Assembly (NCBI RefSeq): GCF_000516985.1
Contig: NW_006917097.1
Span: forward strand, 992,001-1,056,000
Direction of reading: 5' to 3'
Length of the DNA: 64,000 nucleotides
Source of the DNA: Pestalotiopsis fici W106-1
Taxonomy: Eukaryota > Ascomycota > Sordariomycetes > Amphisphaeriales > Sporocadaceae
Shown here: positions 12,154 to 24,038 of the stretch, in pieces
Position numbering within the stretch: the first letter of the stretch is position 1
How the letters are laid out: every line of letters starts with the position of its first letter
Translations under genes and position numbers: made by a program
Notes under the pieces: model-generated
Databases searched by the model: none
Seen by the model: only the letters and a program-made list of their open reading frames with translations
What the model was told of the DNA's origin: nothing

Positions 12154-14995
12154 CAAGATCTAGAAAGCACTGCTCGCAGCGTTTGACAGACGGTCGAGAG
12201 GAATGAAGTCGGGCGGGACAAAGACCGGTGACTTCAAAGGGTCGATTACCGAAGAAAACAAAAAACCAAGCCGAATCCTCAAATGAAAGAGGATAAGAAG
12301 GGTTTTTTTTCTGGTGGGGAAAGGCTGAACAGACGAAGGGCTTGAGGACAAGTTCCGATCTATTCAAGAAGCCTGAGACGGAGGATAGACACTGGGGTCT
12401 GTGGAAATTGGGATTTTGTGCGTGTTGATTTTAACCTTTTTTTGTGTTTTTTATTGTTTGGTGCTGGGTTGAGATCAGCGGTGCAGTACGATGAAAATCG
12501 CACTCCTTGACTGAGAACTCAGAGTGATGGAAGAATAGATGGGTTGTTTGTTGGTGGTTGAAAGGGAAGAAGACGGGTCCGTCCACCAAAGGCCATGCGC
12601 TTTTCAAGGGTAGAAAAAAAAAATTCGAAAATTTCGAATGATTGGGAGGTGCGATCGGCCTACATGGTCTGTGCTTTTCTCGACGTGCCCTTTCGCGCTA
12701 GAGCCACCAGACCGCCCACGGCGCCCAGCCCATGCCAGTTTGCCCAGTGGCTGTCGGCCGGGGGGTTTTCTTCCTCTTGAATCTCCAAGTCGGGCCTAGC
12801 GACTCTAATCATTAACATGTAATGGTGGTTCTCATTATACTTGCTCATTTTTAAATTTTATATGGACATTATCATCAAGAGTCTTCTTAAGTCAGGAGAC
12901 TTGTGCTTGATAACGCCAAGAGAGCAGTAGAACATGATATCTGCTTTGTTGAGCATCAATGAGGTAGGTATCTATTTGCTTGTGTGCAGCCGTTTGTCTG
13001 GTCGCGGTGCCCCACAAGCGCAAACGCTATCTTATCGCACGGGCCTTGATATCCTGGGTGGTTACTCTAATGGCGCCATGAGTCGAGTTGGAGTATGTCA
13101 CAGTAGTATTTCTTGCTTCCTCAACTGTTGCCCCAGCTATTCCCTTTAGTGTCTGACATGATATATTTTATTCTGGAGCAGACTAACGTGTCATGGCATA
13201 TCGCAACTCGACTTTGTTTCGGCACATTATTGTTTTCAAGATGCTAGAGAAAATAGTGCAGACACAAGGCATTTACTTGGGTACACACACCCGACCTCTG
13301 TGGGCCGCTTTGGCAATCCTGGTGACGTAGGTTTTATGTACCTCCTGGTAATAAGATGCCGGCGGGGCTGGTTTAGCGATTGCTCTTGTACTAGGACCCC
13401 AAATGCTAGCGCAAAGAGCAACGTCGATGCATTCGTTACTTTGACGAGACATGACTGATTGAACTACATCTACACAATCATCTCTTGAGGAGCTAATTCC
13501 TGAACCTGGCCATCACTTTACTATATCGGAATTTTCCACTTTTGACTCTTTTGGCTCAGTGTAGGGCTGAGATCAGGACTGAGAGTCTGTGCGGGCTGGA
13601 GCAGACCCTGAAAACACCGTTGAGACAGACAGTTTAACCGCGAACCTAAAATCATGCCCCGAGTCTCGAACGAGGCTGAAAATTACAAATGTACAGCTCA
13701 ACACTGCAATTCGAGCGCCATTGCGCGTCAAGGCTAGAGGGTATGCGACCCTCGTAGCCGATGAAACTGTACACCTATTTTAAACTTGTTCCGTGCGAAT
13801 CTCAAGATGAACTCGTGGCATTCATCTAGCAATTCTTTCCACAGGGTCCATTTTCACTGTAATTTGGCTGTCCAGTGAATACTCGAGGCGATATTGAAGC
13901 TCACCAACCAGTACTCTCGAATATGAATGTGAATTTGTTGCTGCTCTAGCGAAACCAATATGAACATTTACATTAGGCGACACGCCATGACTTGGTACGA
14001 GTACTCTGGCTATCTGCACAATCTTATCGTAGCTGCCTTTACCGGAGATAACAAACTAGCTACCCCGCCATGACCTTTCTCATACGCAGTCCTATTATTG
14101 AACCGAGCGAGAATTATGCGCTTCTAAAGGAAGAGAATATGAATGTATGGACTTGATCGGTGAGCAAGATATCAACAGGGATAAGCAAGCGATCATCGCT
14201 GTGATATCTACGGGTAGGTAGGTGTCGAACGGTGCTTACATGGTTGACTTTGGAAAGTACCAGAACTATTCCAAACTGTACATTGTACATGGCCAGGCTA
14301 CCCAAATGGGTACGTTACCAGCACTTTCTGAGCAGTCGTTCGTGGGGCAGACCCATTCTAAAGTAGTAGTGGCGTTACGTGATTGCACCACGTTCAGTCA
14401 AAGCAGCTGACAGAGCAGTGGTTACCTAGCGCGTTAGTGCCCGGCAATCTACCCTGCCTGGCCCAATACTCTGCTGTAACTACCTAGAAGCTCAAAAGCT
14501 CAAATGCGCATCACCAAACCTGCGCAAAAGCCAAGCACAACTCTCATCACATGACGGACCAAAGGTAAAGAAATTTGCAACAGAGCAACTATAATAGAAA
14601 AGGAATCGAAACACACCTCTTTCCAGTTCTTCAACACTCTAAATCTTGGACGCTACACATCCTCTCAACCTAGTCCAGGAACTGCCGCTCTTGGTTCGGT
14701 AGCTCGCCGTCATGCTGCCGTCTTTCCTTTTGCTTCAGCACTGCCACTAGATTTCGTCGTTCTTCGGAAGGGGAGGAGGAGCCGGATCCTTTTCTGCGTG
14801 CAATCAAATATCAGCTACCGTCATAGAGCCCTTTAGAACTCTTGGGCAATTTCAGCTTTCAGACGTTCAACTCGACCAAGAAATCTTCCAACTTGGAGCA
14901 TTGGAGTATCCCGAAGCCACCGAGCTATCCGCGCCCTCGCCGAGTCACTACAGTCGAGCTTCACCTGTCAAGACAGGACAACAAACACTGGCGAA
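12154..14995. other. Divergent intergenic region between pab1 and the HECT ligase
   Basis: The first ~450 bases hold the upstream leader and promoter of pab1. On the minus strand these carry A8 (12303-12310), A7 (12437-12443) and a neighbouring A6. At 12623-12639 there is an exact 8-bp dyad around one central base (ATTCGAAA/TTTCGAAT). From 12.9 to 14.5 kb I see no coding, tRNA or repeat signal on either strand. The last 400 bases are CT-rich and probably form the promoter and leader of the gene at 14996. Confidence 0.5.
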
Positions 14996-17900
14996 ATGTT
15001 TCCATCCTTTACTGGAAACTCGAAACGTCCCCGAAACGTCAATCTCAGCGGGCAGAGATCTACGAATCCATGGGCAACTTCAGGCTGGGCAGCTCCTCCG
15101 TCCGGAGCCTCTCAAACCATTGCCAATGCTCAGGCCGAGCGTGAGAAGCGACAAAGAGATCGAGAACAGGTTGCAGCCTCGAAGCGGATACAACGTGTAT
15201 GGCGGGGCAGAAAAGTTCGCAGACAAGTGCAAAGTCAGTTTCGAAAGGATTGGGACGATTTGTACCTTCAGGACGGTGACGTGAAGGATCGGATAACCAG
15301 AGCCCTACCTCTGTTATCTGCCTTCTTTGACGCCAGCAATGACGGCGACCAAGCAAGACTGGATGGTCTTGTGCAAGACTTGTCGAGTGTCAGAGACTTG
15401 ATGTTGGAAGAGAACCAACGGCAAAGACTAGCCTCGACAATAGTATCCGCCTTGGAGCAACGACCTCCATCTGCGTCAAACACACCACTCGGTTTCCTTG
15501 TTCTCATGATCAAGGCGCATCCAAACTGTATCGTCAATAATTCCGATCAATATTACGGATTGATTGCAAGATTATGCAGGCAGAGTGACCAGTCGGGGCC
15601 GGCTGCAGATCAAAATGTCCTCGCAGAGGCAATTGCGGCACCTTTGCGTCGCCCCGATATACAGTCTTACGAGGCCTTTGCCTTTTTCTTCTTGACCTCG
15701 CCGAATCTCGCTTTTTTGCAAGCAAACCCAGCAGTGGTTGCCCAATTTCTTGACGCCGGGGTCTTGTCTCAAAGCATCATTACTGGGCTCGTCAAACACC
15801 ACCGGGCCAGCGAGAAATCGCGCGACGGTCTCTTGTGGCTCTTGGCACATTTCATTGCCCTTTGTCGAGCAACCCCTCCCTCCCAGGGATCCTCTTACCT
15901 CGAGGCACTTTATCGATTATTGACGGAGCTGTCCGCGGATATCCGTGCACGCAGCAAAGCTGGAAACAGTGCCAATGGCTCAGCGGACAATGAATCAAGC
16001 GATTCTGATGAGGAGACCACTGGCCCACTGACCCAATACGTCGTGGAGCAACTCGAGTCCCTCGTCAGTGAAGATGGTATTGCCGAGCTGCTCCAACGCT
16101 TTACCTCGACGGCTACATCACATGAGCAGGCATCGGAAGAGGCGAGCCTCCTGGCGGGTTACACGCTGGTCCTGCTCCGGTGCTTTCCAAGGCATGGCGA
16201 CGACATCAAGATCCGCCTGTTCCATGGAGACATTATTACTCCTGCCTCGGCAAATTTGGGAACAGTGCCATCGGTGAAATTTCTTTGGCAGGCAGTGTCG
16301 CGCACCAGCATCTTTTCCGCAATAGCGCACAAGGAGGCCGAGCAAAGGCCGAGGATAGTAGTGTCTTCATTGCAGTCAGACCCCAATCATCGAGATCAAG
16401 AATGGCGGACTCTGCTTCTATTCCTTGAGCTATACAATTTCCTTCTCCGGGTGACTGATGATGAGGATTTTCTCCCGGCAGAAACAGAGGTGCTTGCCAA
16501 CCCGAGCCCGGTAGTTATGCGGGTTCGAGCAAGCGGGTTGAATCTGGCCGAGCTCAAAAATCTGGTCGTGTTTCTCAAAAATCTCGCTTTTCCGCTATAC
16601 TATAATCTGCCAGACATTATGCCTTCTTCGACATTATCAACAGCACCGACGGTCTCGTCACTTTTTGGTTCATCCTCGACCAAAAATCAGCAGCACGTCA
16701 ACGAAAAGATCACTACAACATTTGCAGGAATTCAAGGAATGGATGTCCTCACACTCAGGGCGGCAGCTACAGTGACTATGCGTGCGCTGTACGAGCGAGA
16801 TTCTCGAAGACCATTCTTGCCCAAAGACTTTTGGCTCATGACATCCCGATTCGAAATGGATGGCTTCTTGGCTGCGGTTGTGCTGGAAGAGCAGAAGAAA
16901 CGGGACCTTGAGGAAGAGGATGATGACGACGATGAGGAAATGGGCGACCTTGACGCCGCAACTCCTGGCTTCTTGACGGCCTCTGGCCACCGCCTCTCGC
17001 GCGCAGCTCAGATTGAAAGACAAAGACAACATAAGCGTGCGCAGCGAGAAAAGGTTCTAGCCCAAGTTGGTCCAAAACTGGAGATTCTGAGAAACATGCC
17101 ATTCACCATACCCTTTGAGGTCCGTGTTCAGATCTTTCGTCAGTTTGTACATCTCGATAAATCAAAGAGGCGAAATGGCTATGTCGATGCGGACTCGTGG
17201 CGTGCGTCCATCCTGCACGGCGGCCTGGGCCAAGTCAATACTGGCCGAGAATCGCTCGGACGACACAATGCCACCATCAAGCGCGGACAGCTCTTTTCGG
17301 ATGCATACAGCCAGTTTTACAATCTAGGCGAGGCCCTCAAGGAGCCCATTCAAATCACCTTTGTTGACAAGTTTGACCAACCAGAAGCTGGAATTGATGG
17401 CGGTGGTGTCACCAAGGAATTCTTGACTAGTGTCACCACCGAGGCTTTTACGCCAAAAGATCATCTTGGCATGTTTGTGACCAACAGCCAGAATCTCTTG
17501 TATCCGAACCCAACAGTCTTTGATGAGCTCGTGGAGAGTCTTCGCTGGTACGGTATTCCAGAGAACTCTGCAGAATGGAATAGTCGGTTGCAAGACCTGA
17601 CACAAAAATTCGAATTCTTGGGACGTGTTGTCGGCAAATGTATGTATGAGGGCATCCTCATTGACTTGTCCTTTGCTCCATTCTTTCTCTTGAAATGGAG
17701 TTCCTCGGGCAGGGATGTCCGCGCCAGTCTGAATGAATTAAGAGACCTTGACCCAGAGTTGTATAGAGGTTTGATTCAGCTCAAGAACTACCCGGGAGAC
17801 GTTGGTGATTTCTCGCTTGATTTCACAATCAACGACCGTGTCACCAACCCAGTTACGAACAAGGTGCGGACCATTACACGGCCTTTGAGAAAGGGCAATG

Positions 17901-18448
17901 AGAACGCGCCAGTCACCAACAAGGACCGGCCATTGTACATTTCATACGTTGTCACACATCGACTGGTGGCACAGCCATACCGCCAGACAAAGGCCTTTTT
18001 GCGTGGTCTCAATAGCATCATTGACCCAACATGGCTGCAAATGTTCAACCAGTCGGAGCTACAGCGTCTCGTGGGTGGCGACAGTTCCGAGATTGATGTC
18101 GAGGACCTCCGCAGCAACACGGTTTACTCTGGCGTGTACGTCATTGGCGACGATGGAGAGGAGCACCCGACTGTCAAGATGTTCTGGGATGTCATGCACG
18201 AGCTTGAAGACTCGGAGCGCCGCGAGGTGCTCAAGTACGTCACTTCCACCCCCCGAGCTCCTCTACTTGGGTTTGGACAATTGAGCCCTGCCTTTTCAAT
18301 AAGAGATAATGGCTCAGACGAGAATCGCCTACCAAGCGCAGCTACTTGTATCAACCTTTTGAAACTGCCTCTATACCGCAGCCGAGCTACGCTCAAGGAG
18401 AAGCTCTTGTATGCTGTCGAATCGGGAGCTGGCTTTGACCTCAGCTAA
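14996..18448 (+). CDS. hul5: HECT-type E3/E4 ubiquitin ligase, Hul5/UBE3B-UBE3C class
   Basis: One uninterrupted exon encodes 1150 aa from an ATG in a good context. An IQ motif lies near residues 60-76 (SKRIQRVWRGRKVRRQ), as in UBE3B/UBE3C and fungal Hul5. A long helical middle contains an acidic stretch near residues 640-655 (EEDDDDDEEMGD). The HECT domain occupies about residues 770-1150 and includes ITFVDKFDQPEAGIDGGGVT, FEFLGRVVGKCMYEGIL and the C-terminal ATCINLLKLPLY. The catalytic cysteine is Cys1118, 33 residues from the end, as usual for HECT enzymes. Hul5 in yeast associates with the proteasome and extends ubiquitin chains on slow substrates and on misfolded cytosolic proteins after heat. 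All key HECT elements are present. The role in this species is inferred from the family. Confidence 0.95.
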   Translation: MFPSFTGNSKRPRNVNLSGQRSTNPWATSGWAAPPSGASQTIANAQAEREKRQRDREQVAASKRIQRVWRGRKVRRQVQSQFRKDWDDLYLQDGDVKDRITRALPLLSAFFDASNDGDQARLDGLVQDLSSVRDLMLEENQRQRLASTIVSALEQRPPSASNTPLGFLVLMIKAHPNCIVNNSDQYYGLIARLCRQSDQSGPAADQNVLAEAIAAPLRRPDIQSYEAFAFFFLTSPNLAFLQANPAVVAQFLDAGVLSQSIITGLVKHHRASEKSRDGLLWLLAHFIALCRATPPSQGSSYLEALYRLLTELSADIRARSKAGNSANGSADNESSDSDEETTGPLTQYVVEQLESLVSEDGIAELLQRFTSTATSHEQASEEASLLAGYTLVLLRCFPRHGDDIKIRLFHGDIITPASANLGTVPSVKFLWQAVSRTSIFSAIAHKEAEQRPRIVVSSLQSDPNHRDQEWRTLLLFLELYNFLLRVTDDEDFLPAETEVLANPSPVVMRVRASGLNLAELKNLVVFLKNLAFPLYYNLPDIMPSSTLSTAPTVSSLFGSSSTKNQQHVNEKITTTFAGIQGMDVLTLRAAATVTMRALYERDSRRPFLPKDFWLMTSRFEMDGFLAAVVLEEQKKRDLEEEDDDDDEEMGDLDAATPGFLTASGHRLSRAAQIERQRQHKRAQREKVLAQVGPKLEILRNMPFTIPFEVRVQIFRQFVHLDKSKRRNGYVDADSWRASILHGGLGQVNTGRESLGRHNATIKRGQLFSDAYSQFYNLGEALKEPIQITFVDKFDQPEAGIDGGGVTKEFLTSVTTEAFTPKDHLGMFVTNSQNLLYPNPTVFDELVESLRWYGIPENSAEWNSRLQDLTQKFEFLGRVVGKCMYEGILIDLSFAPFFLLKWSSSGRDVRASLNELRDLDPELYRGLIQLKNYPGDVGDFSLDFTINDRVTNPVTNKVRTITRPLRKGNENAPVTNKDRPLYISYVVTHRLVAQPYRQTKAFLRGLNSIIDPTWLQMFNQSELQRLVGGDSSEIDVEDLRSNTVYSGVYVIGDDGEEHPTVKMFWDVMHELEDSERREVLKYVTSTPRAPLLGFGQLSPAFSIRDNGSDENRLPSAATCINLLKLPLYRSRATLKEKLLYAVESGAGFDLS

Positions 18449-19162
18449 ATGATATCATTGCATTCGTACTCGAGGTACCACGGCTGAATTATTTGCGTTG
18501 AACAACCGTGTACAACATGGCGTTTGAAAATTCACGACATGACGATTAGATTGGCCTCGTTTGACAGCATGGCTTTGTGTTGCATGCTTACCATCTTTGA
18601 AGCACCCTTTAAAGAGTGCTTGTACTGGGTTTGGGATTGGAAATCCATATTCTTTTGCAATCATTTAGCGACGAGTTTGAACAAATGGTAGTCCCTTGTT
18701 TTTAATCAAAGTGACTCTTTGGACGTCTTTTTTCTTCTCTTTTCTCAGCTGGTAAAATGTGCAAAAGTACAATGCCTTGGCCACGGCAGGAGAATGGAGA
18801 CTCTTTAGGTTCGTATTACCATCTTGTGAGCAGACCGCCTTAATGTACCCATGTTACGGTGAGAAACTGGATACAAGAAATCATCTGTGCGGGTGATGCC
18901 TAGTTCAGAATGCCGGGAGAAATCTCGTCGTATATTATCAAGATGGTGTCATGGGATGGAGAAGAGATGATATATACAGAAAATGAGTAATTCTAAAATC
19001 GACACGACCCAGCAGATATGAAAAGGGAATGTATGCAGATTGGGACCCCTCCATGTTGCTGCTACCCAAATCATCCTTGTATATGTGCATTGATTCCGAC
19101 GAAAAGACTGTTTTTCTTGAATGCCGTGGGGAGATATTTCTAAACCGTCTATAATGGTGAAA
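18449..19162. other. Convergent intergenic region
   Basis: A 714-bp spacer between the stop codons of the HECT ligase gene and the BTB gene. It should hold both 3' UTRs. No other signal was seen. Confidence 0.5.
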
Positions 19163-22100
19163 TCAAGCAGCAGCTGCCTTGGCACCTCTACGAGTCTTGC
19201 CACGGCCCCGAGCGCCGGCACCACCACCAGCGCCCTCGGCGGATGTTGATGGCGGTGCCGCATTGCCTTGATCTTTGCTCGGTCCGCTTCTTGGCTTTCC
19301 ACCACGTCCTCGCCGGTTGCCGCCACCCTTCTTTTCATCTCTGTTCTTTTCGCGATTCTGCCTCCGTGCTTCTTCATCTTGAATGCGGCGCGATTCAGCA
19401 TCCCACCATTCTTGAAAAGCCTGCTCCTGCTGAATCTCCTCTAGATTGCGTTTCGCTGCGGCTTCCTTGACGCTCTGCTGTTCGCGTTGCTGTTGTCCAA
19501 TGATATCTGCCAGGCCTAGACCAATCATGCTGTCCATTTGCTTCTGTGGCTTTTGTATATACGACTTGGAATGAGGAACCAAGGGTTTGGGCTCCTGGTG
19601 ACTGGCCTGGCTTGGCGAGTGCTGGGGTGCCATTGACTTGGCCGAAGCGGGACCATCACTGTTGTTCTTGGTGAGATTGCCGCGTGGCGTTGTCGACCCT
19701 GACCGACTCTGTCCAGAAAACCGCGTGTCTGGAGAGGCAGCTCGTCGAGGTATAGCCATGTTCGAGGACTCGCCCGCAACGAGATGCTTGGCCACCGGTG
19801 GCGCAAGGGTAGATTTCGTCGTCGGCATGAGAGTGTCTTTGATTGAAGTCTTTGGTGCGCTGGGCGTGGGAAGCCATGGTGAGCTCTGTTTCTCGCCAAC
19901 TTGTGTCCATGCGACCTGAGGTTTGCTGGCAGCCAGTGCCTCTTGTCTGGCTTGCTCCTCTGCCTGCTGCTGCAGGAACTTTTTCTTTTCCTTTTGCGTC
20001 ATCTTTTGTGGCGTCACCTTGGCAGGTTGGCTCCTTTGCGCAGCCAACCCCGCAGACAGGGCCGAGTGTGCAGGTTTTGATTCTGCCATGATGTCCTTGA
20101 GATCCAATTTGGCAGTAGACAAGGCCGATTTGGCCCACGGATTCCCGCCGTTGGACGTACGCCGCAAGTCACTTGCTCCATTGACGGGTGTCGTGCCCGG
20201 AGTCACGTTTGATGCTGGCGACTTGTCGATTGGAGTCTGTCCCTTGACCACTTGTTTACCCTTGCCATGACTTTGCGTACTTTCTAGGGATGGAAGCTGC
20301 TCGAGTTCGTCACGAAGAGAAGGGTCAAGGGGCCGAGGGGAAGGCGAAGGGCTCGCAATGCTCGACTCCTCCTCTTCCATATCAAAGATGAGATCAGCTT
20401 TCGAGTTCTTTGGACGAAGAACCGGACTAAAGGGCTCATTCCGCGCCGATCTCGACTGTCTCCGACTCTTGTCGAGTAATGGAGAAATGGCCACATTGTC
20501 GTCGAAACTGCCGAATTTGGTCTTGAACGAAGAAGATAGCTTCTTGTCGTCATCTCTCAAAGAGACCTTGTAAGCCATTGCCTTGACCCGAACTTGTCTC
20601 TCTTCTTCGATATCCTCGGCCAAAGCCGGGTATCGTTCGTGCAGCAGTAAATCAGCTCTTCCACTCTTGGCAAATGGACATCTTGCGAGTTGATTATCTC
20701 TGACAACTTGGTCGAGTTCAAAGATTAAATCTTCGTCGAGGTTGTCGAGTAGACTAGCTCGAGTTAGTACTGGTCATGTGGAAAGTAGGGACTGCTAAAG
20801 GGTGGTGCAGTTTCGACTTACTGGTTTTCGAGCATTGTTTCCATTTGTAAACAGATGTACTCGAGCCCGACATCCTTGAATTTGGTGACTGAGCAAGGGC
20901 TCATGAGGTTCAACAGAGTAGAGATATTTCGAGTAGTTACTTGGGCTTGTTAGCAAATTACACTGCACCTGATGCCTAGGGATCCTTACCAAAGCGACCA
21001 AGAACATGCTGACAGATCTGTGACAGGCGGTCTAGCATGAGCTCATTGGCAATGCTCATGACGTCCATTACAAGCTCTGAAAAGTCATCAATACTGTCCG
21101 CAACTACATTGTCAAACAAATCCTCGCCCACGTCTGCATACATGTGCTGCAAAACGTAGTGAAACGACTCTGGGTGAATGTGCTGGAGGTCGATGGGGGT
21201 CCTTTCCGAGGCGTCCCGGCCTGCACGACGGCTCGCCAACCACATACCGCCAGAACGACCCTTGAAGAGACCTGCAAACCAAGGACATCTTTGACAAAGC
21301 ATGGAGGTGTGGACTGGAATCTCATCACCGTCCAATTCGAGAAGGGCATCTCCGTCCTCCAAAAAGGTGGGATCTTCAATCGCGCTTCTAAAGTCTTGAT
21401 CCATGGACTTTGGAGGCGTGCTCTGTATCCTTACAGAGTGCTCAAGCTTTGCCATTCCGAGTTTGCCCGCGACGCCCATGAGGTCTATGCGAATCTGACG
21501 ATACCGGTAGGCCAGAGGCGGCGATTGGCGAGTAAAGTTCCAAGCGGGAATCACCCGGTCCACATACGCATACACCACTAGGTTGAGTAGTGCGATCAAA
21601 TCGATTCCGCAGAGCTCAATAGTGGTAGTTCCATGCGACTCTGAAATCGTGAGAAGATCTGGCATGACGCAATGGCCGGTTTCACGAAACTTGAGGAGTG
21701 CGGCACGCAGAACGGGACTTCTTGCAGCCAAAACCCACGAGTGAACTGGAATCTGCAATTCTGGTGCCGAACTCGTGCGAATCGTCAAGCCAGTTTCATC
21801 GTGTTTATAGCTCCAGTTTCGCAAGTGGATCGCCAAGTCTTCTTCAAGGTCTGTACAAGTCAGGACCTCATATCCCAAGGTATCAACTCGTCCCATTAGG
21901 ACCTCGGGATTCTGGAACTGCCAGGTGTCCTTGTTTTCGCGCAGCCGAGGATTCGTAGCCCGGAACCCTTTCAAAGCGCACAGCGGCGCAAGATCGTGCC
22001 ACAGAGTCTGATCATCGACTTCGAGCTGCTCGCGCGTTACATCGCAGTCTTTACGAAGAGCGGCGTATGCGCCAAACATGGAGCTTCGAACGCCAACAAT

Positions 22101-24038
22101 GCCAGTAATATACGGAACCCGCTGAAACTTGAAGTCCTTGCGTTTATTGTCTACATTTCCGACGTTTTTGGCATCCTTGGCCTTGGTTCGCTTCACCCGT
22201 CGCCATACTGCTCCGGACTGAGTCGACACCATGATGGTGCCATCCTCGCCAATGGCGACAGACTTGGCTCCATCTTTCAACGAGTTCCAGGTGAGCTGTG
22301 GAGTTGTAATGGCGTCTTTGATCTTGGCAGGATTTGTAGTCGACGTAGCGCCCAAGTGGCCCTCGGCCTTATGGTTCAAAGCCATGGTAAAGAGATCGCC
22401 ACTTCCAGTCAATGCTGCAATGGTCTCACCGCCGGAAGTGATGGAGTGGATTTCGCGACGACCAGAATTGAATCTCGAAGGCATGGACACCCTGCCAGAC
22501 CGCTGAAGGGTGGAGTTGGTGAAGCCATCATAAAAGGGGAACTTGATCATGTTGTAGCCATAATTGGTAAAGACACACACGGTGCGGTCTTCAAAAAGCA
22601 CCGTCGTTGCTCTGTCAATGGCCGAGACCATCAAGATGGACGAATGTGACGATAGCAAGGATGCGGCAACCTTTCTTGGAACTGACTGGACCTCTAGCGA
22701 GCGAGAGTCTGCATCCATCAGAGCCAGCTGACCAGCATTTTTGCCCCAGCAATAGAGCGACGAGCCAGTATGGGCAACAGAGTGTATCGCAGATGCCGCA
22801 ACGCCAACAATGACCTCTTTCTTGAGAGGCCCAAATACTTGGCGGGGAGTGGTGCTAATGGGCTCCTCGTCGGGCTTCATGGGGGGTGGGAGTGCATACC
22901 CCAACTGCGAGAAACTATTCGAGCCCCAACTCCAAAGCTCTCCACCACTTGTGATGGCCATGGTGTGATTTAGGCCAAGGGCGACGTGAGTGACTCTCTT
23001 GTCAAGCAACCCGGCCTGTACAGGCTGAAAAGTGAACTGGGTGTTTTCGTCCCCAAGACCCAGCCGGCCACCGCGACCGATGCCGCAAATATAAAGATTG
23101 GAGATTGGGTCGGTGGTGAGAATCGCGGTATGTAACTTTGCCATGACTACATCTTGAACCATCAATGGCCGGTTTTGTGTAAGTGCAGGAATCTCACTCG
23201 AGTCCAAGGCCCGAGACTCTTCCACAGCTCGGTCGTTCTTTTGCGATTCCACAAAACGGTCATGAAAGTACTGAATCAAATGATCAGGACGCTTGAGATG
23301 GACGCGTTCCGGATACTGACGGTCATCCTCGTCACCCAGACCCAATGAGAGATTTCTGTTGCTTCCAAAGGTAAAGACCTCCTCACCGACCCCATTCATC
23401 TTGGCAGTATGCGTTCCACGTTCGTCGCCGTCCCCAGCATCCTCACTGCCAGAGTCATCGTCCGAGTTGGCATCATCTTCGGCCATTCTCAGCTGGCGCA
23501 GGGCGATCGAGGCATTGTAGACATCAAATGGACTGTTTCCCTCGTGGTCCTTTGTTTTAATGAGCTGGCCAACTTTGGTGGTGGTATTGACACCCAAGGA
23601 CTCTGTCAGGTCCCGGCGTTCCTTTTCCAGAAGCAACCTGGCGATTGATATGTTTCCATTGTAGAGCGCTCGGTGCAGGGCATTCCAGCCACTCTCCGGG
23701 TCTTGGGCGTAGATATCGGTCGCCGGATGAGCCAAAAGGGCCTCGACGAAATTGACAGCATTTGGCGAGGTCGAAGAGGCAGCGCGCAGTAAAATGCTAA
23801 GTCCAGCATGGTCGCGCCCGTTGACGTCGGCTTTGGAGAGGGCATTTCCAGCATGCGCAGAAGCCTTGCGCAACTTGGCCAGGGGGCGTGGCGAATGTCC
23901 GTATGCGCCGGGGCTGCCTACTCCTTGGGCCGGGCTCTTTGTAGTAAACGGACTATGGGAATGACCGGCCGGGGCCAGAAGCCGACGAAATCTGTCGACA
24001 TCATTTTCCCAATAGTATTTCCAGAGTAGGTGACTCAT
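19163..24038 (-). CDS. Ankyrin/RCC1/double-BTB protein (IBtk/Btb1-like), likely Cul3 adaptor
   Basis: Three exons (24038-20990, 20939-20822, 20753-19163) encode 1585 aa. Introns are 50 nt (20940-20989) and 68 nt (20754-20821), each with a CTAAC branch site. The order of domains is: ankyrin repeats at about residues 70-160; RCC1 repeats near 220-420 (VFTFGSNRNLSLGLGDEDDR, LWSWGSNSFSQLG, LYCWGKNAGQLA); a first BTB domain near 770-860 (IPVHSWVLAARSPVLRAAL); a second near 930-1020 (IPVHTSMLCQRCPWFAGLF); then a long Ser/Pro/Gln-rich tail with a basic, Gly-rich end. Exon 2 carries the post-BTB helix (CSVTKFKDVGLEYICLQM). This architecture matches fission-yeast Btb1 and animal IBtk. Such proteins bring substrates to Cullin-3 ligases. 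The start is the ATG opening MSHLLWKYYWEND; upstream in-frame codons lack an ATG. Confidence 0.9.
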
